From Affinundibacterium amnicola (GTDB taxonomy: Bacteria; Pseudomonadota; Gammaproteobacteria; Burkholderiales; Burkholderiaceae_D): 64,000 nucleotides of DNA. The translations under genes and the position numbers were made by a program. Below the pieces are notes generated by a model. That model ran no database searches. It saw only the letters and a program-made list of their open reading frames with translations, and was not told the DNA's origin. Shown one piece after another: positions 6,466 through 14,482 of the stretch. Location: assembly GCF_014284275.1 (NCBI RefSeq), contig NZ_JACOFU010000005.1:248001-312000 (forward strand), written 5' to 3'. Positions within the stretch are counted from its first letter, which is position 1, and each line of letters opens with the position of its first letter.

Positions 6466-7347
6466 TTACTTTTGCCTACCAATCACTGGAATCCACCAGC
6501 GAACACGCATTTCATTCATTGGTCTAAACGGTATTGGAAAGTACGCCACGATGTCTGGTTTATTTCCATCCCTTTCATACCCAGTTGCAGCAAACCATTC
6601 TCCATAAATATAACGATTTGTCTGCATTGAGGTTTTATAAGTGCAATAAAACTCTGCATAGGTGGCTGAAGGAACCAAATGGATTTCAAACCCATTTGCT
6701 TCCGATGCGTTTGTAGCTTCTAAACCCAGAACATCAATGAATTCGTTTCGATTTCCGTCTTGTTTCGGAAAATAAGCTGAGAGCAATGGAGCATTCGTTA
6801 TTGGACCGGGCCGACCCATGTGTAGGTCTCCAAGTTTTTGATAGTCTTCTGAGTTGACATATTCTTTCCAGAACTTTGCACCATCTTTAACGAACTCTTC
6901 AAATTCAAAGCCTTTGCTTTTGCCAATGATGTTGAATTTTGGAATCTCAATTATTTTGTAGTTCATATTTTCTCCGCCTTGATTTTTTAATGGGAAGAAG
7001 ACTCGGTTATATGAGGAAAGCGTTGCAGAACTTAGGCGAGCTTGATTTGGGTTTATTCCATGTAATTTCCGAAATGCACGAGTAAAAGCATTTGGAGATT
7101 CGTATCCGTATTTCAAAGCGATATCGAGGACACTTTTATCGGTGCTCAACAACTCAACTGCAGCCACTGTAAGCTTTCGCCTTCTAACGTACTCTGCACA
7201 TGTAACTTGAAAGCTAGCAAAAAACATTCGATGGAAATGATACTTAGAGCAATATGCTTCTTTCGCGATGTTTTCGACATTGAGTGCACTTTCTAAATTA
7301 CTTTCAATGTATTCAATTGCCAGATTCATGCGTTGTGACCAGGTCAT
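6466..7347 (-). CDS. AraC-family regulator with GyrI-like effector-binding domain
   Basis: 293 residues from the ATG at 7347 (the frame is open to a TTG at 7389, but family members start near MTWSQRMNLAIEYIE). Residues about 1-105 form the two AraC/XylS helix-turn-helix motifs (NIAKEAYCSKYHFHRMF and DIALKYGYESPNAFTRAFRKLHG). Residues about 130-290 are a GyrI-like/SOUL-type ligand domain (YKIIEIPKFNIIGKS at its start, then the aromatic FEIHLVPSATYAEFYC strand). The architecture is that of Rob-like regulators, which sense hydrophobic small molecules and control efflux or stress genes. No obvious target gene is adjacent. The promoter at 7471-7498 would drive it. Confidence 0.9.
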   Translation of the reverse strand: MTWSQRMNLAIEYIESNLESALNVENIAKEAYCSKYHFHRMFFASFQVTCAEYVRRRKLTVAAVELLSTDKSVLDIALKYGYESPNAFTRAFRKLHGINPNQARLSSATLSSYNRVFFPLKNQGGENMNYKIIEIPKFNIIGKSKGFEFEEFVKDGAKFWKEYVNSEDYQKLGDLHMGRPGPITNAPLLSAYFPKQDGNRNEFIDVLGLEATNASEANGFEIHLVPSATYAEFYCTYKTSMQTNRYIYGEWFAATGYERDGNKPDIVAYFPIPFRPMNEMRVRWWIPVIGRQK

Positions 7348-7470
7348 ACTTTCTAAATCTCCTATTGAGCGTGCATAGTAACTAGTCAATCGAACGACGG
7401 TCTCACCTTTTCTTGCTAATTTTTGCCATGTATAAAAAATCTATTAAAAGTATTAGTGATGAAGATGGTG

Positions 7471-7498
7471 ATTCTATCAATCACTTTACTCGAGTCAA
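7471..7498 (-). promoter_or_regulatory. Sigma70-type promoter, repeat copy d
   Basis: TTGACT (7498-7493) and TAGAAT (7476-7471) with 16-bp spacer, upstream of the AraC-type gene. The -35 lies in a near-palindrome CTTgACTCGAGTaAAG, which could be an operator. Downstream about 40 bp resemble copy c. Confidence 0.6.
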
Positions 7499-7687
7499 GT
7501 AAATAAAATACGAGCAATGGATTAGTAGGGGCCATGACAATCCAGCAGTTGCAAGTGCATGACTTTCATCCATATTATCCTTGTTCAGTATCTACCACCC
7601 GCAGCTCCTTTGACATTTTACGTATGCGGTTTGGGCTGAGATCAGGGATAATATCGGATTACCTCTATTGCTCTCTGAAAGCACGCT

Positions 7688-8773
7688 ATGTCTAACCAAT
7701 TTGCTCCGCTCAAAAACGATACCTTTTTACGCGCCTTGTTGCGTCAAGAGACTGAATACACGCCTTTGTGGTTGATGCGTCAGGCGGGGCGTTATTTGCC
7801 AGAGTATCGTGCTACGCGTAAGGGTGCTGGTTCGTTTATGAGTTTGGCGAAAAATCCGGATTTTGCGACCGAGGTGACGATACAGCCTTTGGATCGTTTT
7901 AAGTTGGATGCGGCGATTCTGTTTTCGGACATTTTGACTGTGCCTGATGCGATGGGCTTGGGCTTGTACTTTGAAGAAGGCGAAGGCCCTAAATTTGAAC
8001 GTCCTTTGAAGGATGAAAAGTCCATTATGGATTTGAAAGTGCCGGAAGAGGGTAGCTTGCAATATGTGTTTGATGCCGTGACGCAGATCCGTCGTACTTT
8101 GGATGGTCGTGTTCCTTTGATCGGTTTTTCTGGCAGCCCGTGGACTTTGGCTTGTTATATGGTGGAAGGGCAGGGTTCGCGCGAGTTTCATGGTGTGAAG
8201 ACCTTGATGTATAAGCGTCCCGATTTGATGGATCGCATTTTGACTTTGAATGCAGAAGCAGTGGCGACCTATTTGAATGCGCAGATTGATGCGGGTGCGC
8301 AGGCTGTGATGATTTTTGATAGCTGGGGCGGCGCTTTGGCGGATGGTGCTTATCAACGTTTTTCATTGAAATACATGCAAGACGTGGTCAGCAAATTGCA
8401 AAAAGAAAAAGATGGCAAACGTATTCCTTGCATCGTCTTCACCAAAGGTGGCGGCTTGTGGTTGGAGCAAATTGCCGATATCGGTGCCGATGCATTAGGT
8501 CTGGATTGGACGGTTAATTTAGGTCAGGCGCGTGTGCGCGTTGGCGACAAAGTGGCATTGCAGGGTAATCTTGATCCAGCAGTCTTGTTCGCTGAGCCAG
8601 ATCAGATCCGTAAGGAAGTGACGGCCGCTTTGCATGCGTATGGCAAGCCAAGTGCGGGTCATGGTCATGTGTTTAATCTTGGTCATGGTATTTCTCAATT
8701 TACATCACCAGATGCCGTGAGCGTTTTGGTTGAGACCGTGCATGAAGTTAGCCGTCAGCAGCGCCAAGGCTAA
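7688..8773 (+). CDS. hemE: Uroporphyrinogen decarboxylase
   Basis: 361 residues, normal length for HemE. It decarboxylates the four acetate side chains of uroporphyrinogen III to give coproporphyrinogen III in cytoplasmic haem synthesis. Family motifs: [16 protein letters not shown] at residues 25-40 (substrate-binding arginines), the [13 protein letters not shown] segment with the conserved Asp, [16 protein letters not shown], and [16 protein letters not shown]. The C-terminus has [13 protein letters not shown] start preceded by a weak ribosome binding site. It stands alone on the plus strand, with the DnaA-box-rich gap between it and priA. Confidence 0.97.
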   Translation: MSNQFAPLKNDTFLRALLRQETEYTPLWLMRQAGRYLPEYRATRKGAGSFMSLAKNPDFATEVTIQPLDRFKLDAAILFSDILTVPDAMGLGLYFEEGEGPKFERPLKDEKSIMDLKVPEEGSLQYVFDAVTQIRRTLDGRVPLIGFSGSPWTLACYMVEGQGSREFHGVKTLMYKRPDLMDRILTLNAEAVATYLNAQIDAGAQAVMIFDSWGGALADGAYQRFSLKYMQDVVSKLQKEKDGKRIPCIVFTKGGGLWLEQIADIGADALGLDWTVNLGQARVRVGDKVALQGNLDPAVLFAEPDQIRKEVTAALHAYGKPSAGHGHVFNLGHGISQFTSPDAVSVLVETVHEVSRQQRQG

Positions 8774-9317
8774 GTGCCTACTTTAAAAAGCGTCGTGATG
8801 TTATAAATATTTTATGTGCGATGGCGATGTAACTGGTATGAGCTTGGTTTGCCTTTGGATTGGAAGTGCTATGCCAGTTAGCTACTTATTTTCGCCTTAT
8901 CGCTGGTGTTTAAAAGCTATATCGAATGTTCAAGCTTGATGATTCGTCATGTTGCTACGCAAAACATAGCGACGGTGCGGCTTAGCGGACATAATCACGG
9001 ATAAAGCGAGTAATTTCGCGGTGGATAAGTCGGCCTTTGTACTAGATTTTTTAGTAGTTATTCACAAAAAAAGACACACAAAAAAATAATATGGAAATTT
9101 GTTTTTCGCTTCAAATTGTTTTTTGTAAGTCATTGTTTATAAACAGAATTTTTTGTGCATCGCAATTGTGCATTCTGTTGAAACCCGCATAGAGACTAGG
9201 CTGGCGGCTTGTCAAGATGCCTTTGTCCACAAAGTTATCCACAGTTTATGTGGATAGAGTAAAAAGAGCTTATGAAACCGATAGTTAGCGCATTACCTCA
9301 AGCCTTACATTAAGTTC
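8774..9317. other. AT-rich gap with DnaA-box cluster, candidate replication origin or DnaA-binding locus
   Basis: No gene in 544 bp. DnaA-box words: TTATCCACC on minus (9028-9020), TTATTCACA (9058-9066, perfect TTATNCACA), TTGTCCACA (9223-9231), TTATCCACA (9235-9243, perfect) and CTATCCACA on minus (9257-9249). Between the first pair and the last three is a very AT-rich tract (about 9045-9160) that could serve as an unwinding element. Genes left of it are mostly on minus and genes right of it mostly on plus for 11 kb, which would suit an origin. dnaA is not in this window, so a second DnaA-binding locus is equally possible. Confidence 0.5.
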
Positions 9318-11342
9318 GTGGAACCTATTTACCTTACTATCGCCCTAGATACCCCCCTTGACAGACTCTTTGACTATCGTTGGGAGCCTGTCGCGGACGA
9401 AGCGCTGCCGCAAGTAGGGCAAATTGCTTGGCTGCCTTTTGGCAGACAAGAAATTGCGGGCTTAATCCTGGCGGTTGGTTCACAAACCGAAGTGCCTGCC
9501 GATAAAATTAAATCAGTGTTGGCAGTGCGTCATCAGTGTCCTGCTTTAGATAGTCGCTGGATTGACCTATGTCGATTCGCAGCTGATTACTATCAACGGC
9601 CTTTAGGCGAAGTGGCGATTCCAGCTTTGCCGAAAAATCTGCGGGTGCCAAAAGCGACTTCACTTGATCGCAATCTGAAGAAACTGGCGAAGCTTGCTCC
9701 CGCGCAGGATGCGAGCGCGGTACAAGAACCTGCATTAAATGCACAGCAGCAGACTGCGGTTGATGTCATTTCGGCCAATACCGCATTCACCGCATACTTG
9801 TTACATGGCGTGACGGGTAGTGGTAAAACCGAAGTCTATTTGCAAACCGCAGCACGTGTTTTGGCGCAGAGTCAGCAAACGCAGGTCTTGATTTTGGTGC
9901 CAGAAATTAATCTGACCCCGCAGTTAGAGGGCAATATTCGCAATCGCTTTCCGGGTTTGCAGATCGCGACTTTGCACAGTGGCATGGCTGAAGGTGAGCG
10001 CTTGCTCCATTGGTTAGCCGCGCACACAGGTCAGGCAAGAATTATTCTTGGAACTCGATTAGCCATTTTGTCCTCTTTGCCGCATCTCAAATTGATCGTG
10101 ATCGACGAGGAACATGATCCTTCCTATAAGCAACAAGAAGGCTTGCGTTACTCCGCTCGCGATTTGGCGGTTTGGCGTGCGCATCAATTGGGTATTCCGG
10201 TCGTGCTGGGTTCTGCTACGCCGTCTTTGGAAACATGGCAACACGCAAAAGCGGGGCGTTACCAAAAACTTGAACTCAGTGAACGCGCCGTCCAGGCAGC
10301 GGTTTTACCCATTGTTAAGATTATTAACACCGAGCGAGAAAAGCCGTCTGAAGGCTTAACGCAAAGATTGGTTTCCGCGATTCGACAACGTTTGGAGAAA
10401 GGTGAGCAATCACTACTCTTCCTCAATCGTCGTGGTTATGCACCCGTAATTCATTGTGATGCTTGCGGTTGGATTAGCAATTGCACGCGCTGTACCGCGC
10501 ATTTGGTGATGCATAAATTGGATAAGAAACTGCGTTGCCATCACTGCGGATTGGAGCAAAGGATTCCACGTGCTTGCCCAACTTGCGGCAATATTGACTT
10601 GCAGCCATTGGGACGCGGTACGCAAAGATTGGAAGAGGGCTTACAAGTTCTTTTTCCTGAAGCCAGAGTTTTTCGGATTGATGCCGACTCAACTCGATTG
10701 AAGGGAAGTGCTGAAGCAGCGTTTGATACAGTGCACCGTGGCGAGGTGGATATTCTGATCGGCACACAAATGGTGGCAAAAGGGCATGACTTTAAGAACT
10801 TAACTCTCGTTGCGGCATTGAACCCCGATAGCGCTTTGTTCTCGCAAGATTTTCGTGCCAGCGAGCGCTTGTTCGCACAACTAATGCAGGTCGCGGGGCG
10901 CGCTGGACGTGCCGCACAAAAAGAGGGTGGTAATGCCAGTGAGGTATTGATTCAGACCCGTTATCCCGATCATCCTTTGTACCATGCATTGATGGCACAT
11001 AATTATCCGGGATTTGCGGACGATCTCTTAGAAGAACGTCAACAGGCAGCGATGCCACCGTTTATCTATCAAGCGCTATTGCGTGCCGAAGCAAAAGAGT
11101 TGGAGACTGCAATCCTGTTTTTGAAAGACGCGGCAAATTGTACGCCGCACCATGGAATTACGATCAATGATCCGATTCCGATGACGATGACCCGCGTGCA
11201 CAATGTGGATCGTGCGCAGCTCTTAGTGGAATCGACCTCACGACCGGCATTGCAAGCCTTCTTAAAAGAATGGATCACCGATCTGCGGGCGTTGAAGAGC
11301 CGTGTGAAGTGGGGCGTGGAAATTGATCCTGTCGATATCTAA
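9318..11342 (+). CDS. priA: Primosomal replication restart helicase PriA
   Basis: 674 residues, GTG start. PriA is a superfamily 2 3'-5' DNA helicase that reloads the replisome at collapsed forks. Domains in order: the 3'-end DNA-binding domain (residues 1-100, PIYLTIALDTPLDRLFDY), helicase lobe 1 with GVTGSGKTE (about residue 165) and DEEH (about 262), the zinc region with four CxxC pairs (CDAC, CTRC, CHHC, CPTC, residues about 381-428), lobe 2 with GTQMVAKGHDF and QVAGRAGRA, and the C-terminal domain. All eight cysteines are present. Tandem 11-bp repeats start at its stop codon. Confidence 0.97.
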   Translation: MEPIYLTIALDTPLDRLFDYRWEPVADEALPQVGQIAWLPFGRQEIAGLILAVGSQTEVPADKIKSVLAVRHQCPALDSRWIDLCRFAADYYQRPLGEVAIPALPKNLRVPKATSLDRNLKKLAKLAPAQDASAVQEPALNAQQQTAVDVISANTAFTAYLLHGVTGSGKTEVYLQTAARVLAQSQQTQVLILVPEINLTPQLEGNIRNRFPGLQIATLHSGMAEGERLLHWLAAHTGQARIILGTRLAILSSLPHLKLIVIDEEHDPSYKQQEGLRYSARDLAVWRAHQLGIPVVLGSATPSLETWQHAKAGRYQKLELSERAVQAAVLPIVKIINTEREKPSEGLTQRLVSAIRQRLEKGEQSLLFLNRRGYAPVIHCDACGWISNCTRCTAHLVMHKLDKKLRCHHCGLEQRIPRACPTCGNIDLQPLGRGTQRLEEGLQVLFPEARVFRIDADSTRLKGSAEAAFDTVHRGEVDILIGTQMVAKGHDFKNLTLVAALNPDSALFSQDFRASERLFAQLMQVAGRAGRAAQKEGGNASEVLIQTRYPDHPLYHALMAHNYPGFADDLLEERQQAAMPPFIYQALLRAEAKELETAILFLKDAANCTPHHGITINDPIPMTMTRVHNVDRAQLLVESTSRPALQAFLKEWITDLRALKSRVKWGVEIDPVDI

Positions 11343-11373
11343 GTATTATCTAAGAGTTAGCTAAGTATAAGAA
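11341..11373. repeat. 11-bp tandem repeat at the priA stop codon
   Basis: Three consecutive 11-bp units beginning AAGTATTATCT, AAGAGTTAGCT and AAGTATAAGAA; the first overlaps the TAA stop of priA. Confidence 0.5.
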
Positions 11374-11581
11374 ATTACATCTGAAGTATTCGCCGCGGCA
11401 CTTTAGATTTTGCAACTCAATTGCATTAAGGGCATAATGGCATTTTGTCGACTTGTATGAGTACATCACTTTTAGCGCAATCTGCTTAAACTTTGCGCAG
11501 ATGTTCGTGTAGCAGAGAGTAAGCCAACAAAAGTCAACCTAAGCCAAGCGGAAATAAGCAAAAAACAAGCAAAAGATCAGC

Positions 11582-12103
11582 ATGAAAACAAAGCCTACTA
11601 TTTCCATAGCATCGGATTCTGTTCAAACAAATATGGCTTTAGCGGAAGTCAAGCTAAGGGCTGCACGAGTACGAGTCACGCAAGCGCGCTTAGAAGTATT
11701 GAGCCTATTGTGTGCGCAGCATCGGGCGATGTCGCATACAGAAATGCAAGACGCAATGCCGCAAATGGATAGAGTGACTTTATATCGCGCGCTGGATTGC
11801 CTAACCGAAGCAGGCTTGGCTCACAAAATCGCCAGTGATGACAGAGTTTTCCGTTTTAGTTCAGGCAGTGAATCGGCGCAGACCACAGACGAGAAGCAGG
11901 CTGGTGGGCATGCGCAGCATCATCATGGACATTTCAAATGTACCCGTTGCGCTAAAGTTTTCTGTCTGGAACAACCAGATAGCAATCACAGCTTGCGCGA
12001 TCAGTTGCAAGAAACGCTGGCATCGACAGCCCTTAAAGGATTTCAAAGTCACGATATCGAAGTCACCATCAAAGGATGGTGTAATCAATGTAGTCTGGCT
12101 TAA
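11582..12103 (+). CDS. zur: Fur-family regulator, probably Zur
   Basis: 173 residues. Residues about 20-95 form the winged helix (VTQARLEVLSLL, MDRVTLYRALDCLTEAGLAHKI). The metal domain has a His-rich loop (HAQHHHGHFKC) and two structural-zinc pairs, C120-x2-C123 and C167-x2-C170. The Fur family includes iron, zinc and peroxide sensors. Zur is preferred because the next gene, 27 bp downstream, is a COG0523 metallochaperone with a histidine-rich loop and a ZnuD-like receptor follows. Zur with zinc bound represses uptake genes. A short palindrome TGTATGAGTACA at 11454-11465 upstream could be an autoregulatory operator, but I could not match it to a known Zur box. Confidence 0.82.
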   Translation: MKTKPTISIASDSVQTNMALAEVKLRAARVRVTQARLEVLSLLCAQHRAMSHTEMQDAMPQMDRVTLYRALDCLTEAGLAHKIASDDRVFRFSSGSESAQTTDEKQAGGHAQHHHGHFKCTRCAKVFCLEQPDSNHSLRDQLQETLASTALKGFQSHDIEVTIKGWCNQCSLA

Positions 12104-12130
12104 ATTTTTATTACTTAATTAGAATCCATC

Positions 12131-13186
12131 ATGGCATTAATTCCCACCACGATACTGACCGGCTTTCTCGGCGCTGGCAAAACCACTTTATTAAACCGCA
12201 TTTTGCAGGAACAGCATGGTTATAAGATTGCTGTCATTGAAAATGAGTTTGGCCAGGAAAACATCGACAATGAAATTCTGGTGCAAGACAGCAATGAGCA
12301 AATTATCGAAATGAATAATGGCTGTATTTGTTGTACGGTTCGGGGGGATTTGATCGTCGCACTGAATACCTTGACGCAAAGAAGAAACGCGGGGGAACTG
12401 CAATTTGACCGCATCATCATTGAAACCACGGGTTTGGCAAATCCTGGTCCGGTCGCACAGACCTTTTTTGTAGATGAAGAAGTGGGTTTGCATTACATGC
12501 TGGATGCGGTGGTAACCGTTGTTGATGCCAAACATGGCATGATGCAATTGGACGAACACGAAGAAGCGCAGCGTCAGATTGGCTTTGCAGACAAGATTTT
12601 GTTGTCCAAGGCGGATCTAGTAAGCACCGAAGAATTGGCTTTACTTAAGAGTCGCATCATTAGAATGAATCCACGTGCGCCAATTAAGGCGGTTGATTTT
12701 GGCAAAATCGCGATCGCTGAAGTGCTGGACTTAAAAGGCTTTAATTTAAATGCAAAATTGGAACTCGACCCTGATTTTTTAGCCGCTGAAGAGCATCACG
12801 AGCACGACCATCATCACCATGACGAGCATTGTGAAGAGGACTGCTCACATGCGCATCACGAGCACGACCATCATCACGCACATCACTCTGACGATGTTGC
12901 TGCTTTTGTCTATAAAGCTACACGTCCTTTTAATACGGAAAAACTCGATTACTACCTCGGTGGTTTGGTACAGGTTTATGGTCCACGTATGCTCCGCTAT
13001 AAGGGAGTGTTGTATATGGAACACGCTGACCGTAAGGTGATTTTCCAAGGAGTGCACCAGATCATGGGCACCGACATAGGGGGAAAATGGGCGGACAATG
13101 AAATCAAAGAAAGTAAAATGGTCTTTATTGGTAAAAATTTACCGAAAGAGATTTTTATTCAAGGTTTAGAGCAATGTTTGGTATAA
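12131..13186 (+). CDS. COG0523/CobW-family GTPase, zinc metallochaperone (ZigA/ZNG1-like)
   Basis: 351 residues. G3E-family GTPase: Walker A GAGKTT at residues 14-19, the diagnostic metal-binding CICC motif (C65, C67, C68), SKAD as the base-recognition motif, and a CobW C-terminal domain (VAAFVYKATRPFNTEKL onward). Between the domains lies a histidine-rich stretch (residues about 221-256) with 18 or so histidines and two cysteines. These proteins deliver zinc or other metals to client enzymes under limitation. It forms an operon with the Fur-family gene. The His-rich segment contains a 24-bp exact direct repeat (12794-12817 and 12854-12877). Confidence 0.9.
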   Translation: MALIPTTILTGFLGAGKTTLLNRILQEQHGYKIAVIENEFGQENIDNEILVQDSNEQIIEMNNGCICCTVRGDLIVALNTLTQRRNAGELQFDRIIIETTGLANPGPVAQTFFVDEEVGLHYMLDAVVTVVDAKHGMMQLDEHEEAQRQIGFADKILLSKADLVSTEELALLKSRIIRMNPRAPIKAVDFGKIAIAEVLDLKGFNLNAKLELDPDFLAAEEHHEHDHHHHDEHCEEDCSHAHHEHDHHHAHHSDDVAAFVYKATRPFNTEKLDYYLGGLVQVYGPRMLRYKGVLYMEHADRKVIFQGVHQIMGTDIGGKWADNEIKESKMVFIGKNLPKEIFIQGLEQCLV

Positions 13187-13364
13187 ACTAGCGCCCTATT
13201 GAATTGAAACAGATTCTTTTCTGTCTTAATTGAATAGATTTGTATGCGGAACAAGCACGCTATATACTTGTCCTTGAGGGAAAGTGTGGGTAGCAACATT
13301 CCAATAAAGAAGAGTGTTCAGCCGCACTTGCGTATATTAACCCGTTGTATCGAAAGTAAGCGAA

Positions 13365-13820
13365 GTGGCAACTAAATCATCTAAATCAACTGCACCCGCT
13401 GGTGCACCTGCAGCCCTCCTCACAGAAGAAGAAATCTTGAAGATGGGTGAGAAGGACTATATGAACGACGCGCAATTGGCGTTTTTCAAAGCCCGTCTGC
13501 AACAACTTGAAAAAGATTTGCTGAAGAATGCCGACGAAACGACTGAGCATTTGCGTGAAACGGTCTTAGTACCTGATCCAGCAGATCGCGCGACGATTGA
13601 AGAAGAGCATTCTTTAGAGTTGCGTACCCGTGACCGTGAACGTAAATTGTTACGCAAAGTGCAGCAATCCATTGCCGCCATTGATGCTGGCGAGTACGGT
13701 TGGTGCGAAGAAACAGGCGAGCCAATTGGCGTACCACGTTTGATGGCACGTCCAACAGCAACCTTGTCTTTGGAAGCGCAACAACGTCGTGAGTTGAAAC
13801 AAAAATTATACGGAGACTAA
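13365..13820 (+). CDS. dksA: RNA polymerase-binding transcription factor DksA, cysteine-poor form
   Basis: 151 residues, GTG start. DksA enters the RNA polymerase secondary channel and works with ppGpp in the stringent response. The coiled-coil tip has the functional DPADRA (D71, D74, A76), matching the E. coli positions. Of the four zinc cysteines at 114, 117, 135 and 138 only C114 remains (CEET, then SLEA), so this is a zinc-free variant like P. aeruginosa DksA2. Length matches E. coli DksA. It follows the zur/COG0523 pair, consistent with a role that persists under zinc shortage, although in betaproteobacteria this form may be the main DksA. A rho-independent terminator follows. Confidence 0.93.
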   Translation: MATKSSKSTAPAGAPAALLTEEEILKMGEKDYMNDAQLAFFKARLQQLEKDLLKNADETTEHLRETVLVPDPADRATIEEEHSLELRTRDRERKLLRKVQQSIAAIDAGEYGWCEETGEPIGVPRLMARPTATLSLEAQQRRELKQKLYGD

Positions 13821-13845
13821 GCAAATCGCTTTGCTTGTCACTGAC

Positions 13846-13879
13846 AAAAAATGCGCAGAATTTCCACTGCGCATTTTTT
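13846..13879 (+). terminator. Rho-independent terminator of dksA
   Basis: Inverted repeat AAAAAATGCGCA and TGCGCATTTTTT with a 10-bp loop, ending in a run of seven T. Confidence 0.85.
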
Positions 13880-14017
13880 TATGCATCAGCACTGCAACTT
13901 TGTTGCACTAAGATTGTCATACAAAGTCGCTGGCCGTCATGCTTATCCTTGCCCTTGTTGCGATAAAATGCCAGACAATTGATAAGAAACAGATGTATCA
14001 CTTCGATATGATCCCGT

Positions 14018-14395
14018 ATGCGAAATTTGTCGATAAAAAATAGACGCTTGAAAGCCATAGTCCTGCTCTGGACTATGTTGCTTGTTCTATTGTCGGCGCA
14101 ATGGTTAGGTTTCGCGCATCGGATGTCACACATCAGCACCAATACAGGTGAAGTGATGACCTTGGCATCGGATGGTGCGCATTACTTGGGTGTTCAAAAG
14201 CTCAGTAATGCGAATGAATCTAGCTTGCATTCTTGTATCTTGTTTGATGCTGCCAGTATTGCAGATGGCTTGCAACATACCATCGTCGTCTTTGCCGCCT
14301 CAGCCTTTGCAGATTTACCGGCAGTTCAGCCACGTATCTTTCCTTGGTTGGCGGCTTTTAGTGCTTATTTTTTAAGCCGCGCCCCTCCTTTCTGA
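14018..14395 (+). CDS. Small exported protein of the DUF2946-like type
   Basis: 125 residues with an N-terminal membrane or signal segment (AIVLLWTMLLVLLSAQWLGFAH), two histidines just behind it (HRMSH), and a SCILFDAASIADGL motif around residue 73. Short proteins with SC-x-LFDA and an early His pair often precede TonB-dependent receptors or copper/zinc genes in betaproteobacteria and are commonly annotated DUF2946; I recognise the style but cannot prove the family. It lies 88 bp before the receptor gene and is probably co-transcribed with it. It may bind metal in the periplasm. Confidence 0.7.
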   Translation: MRNLSIKNRRLKAIVLLWTMLLVLLSAQWLGFAHRMSHISTNTGEVMTLASDGAHYLGVQKLSNANESSLHSCILFDAASIADGLQHTIVVFAASAFADLPAVQPRIFPWLAAFSAYFLSRAPPF

Positions 14396-14482
14396 AAACA
14401 CGCTGTCGAGATCATTCGCAGCCATATTGTTGACCAACGTCGCCACGTCGACGCTTTTCGCTATTTGTTTTCAGGAAATCCT

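Noticed and set aside
6429..6527. Plus-strand frame of 32 codons overlapping the end of the AraC-type gene
   Set aside because: Short, overlaps a well-supported gene on the other strand and has no start signal.
11454..11465. TGTATGAGTACA palindrome before zur as a Zur box
   Set aside because: It does not match the Zur consensus I know and was not found before the receptor gene.
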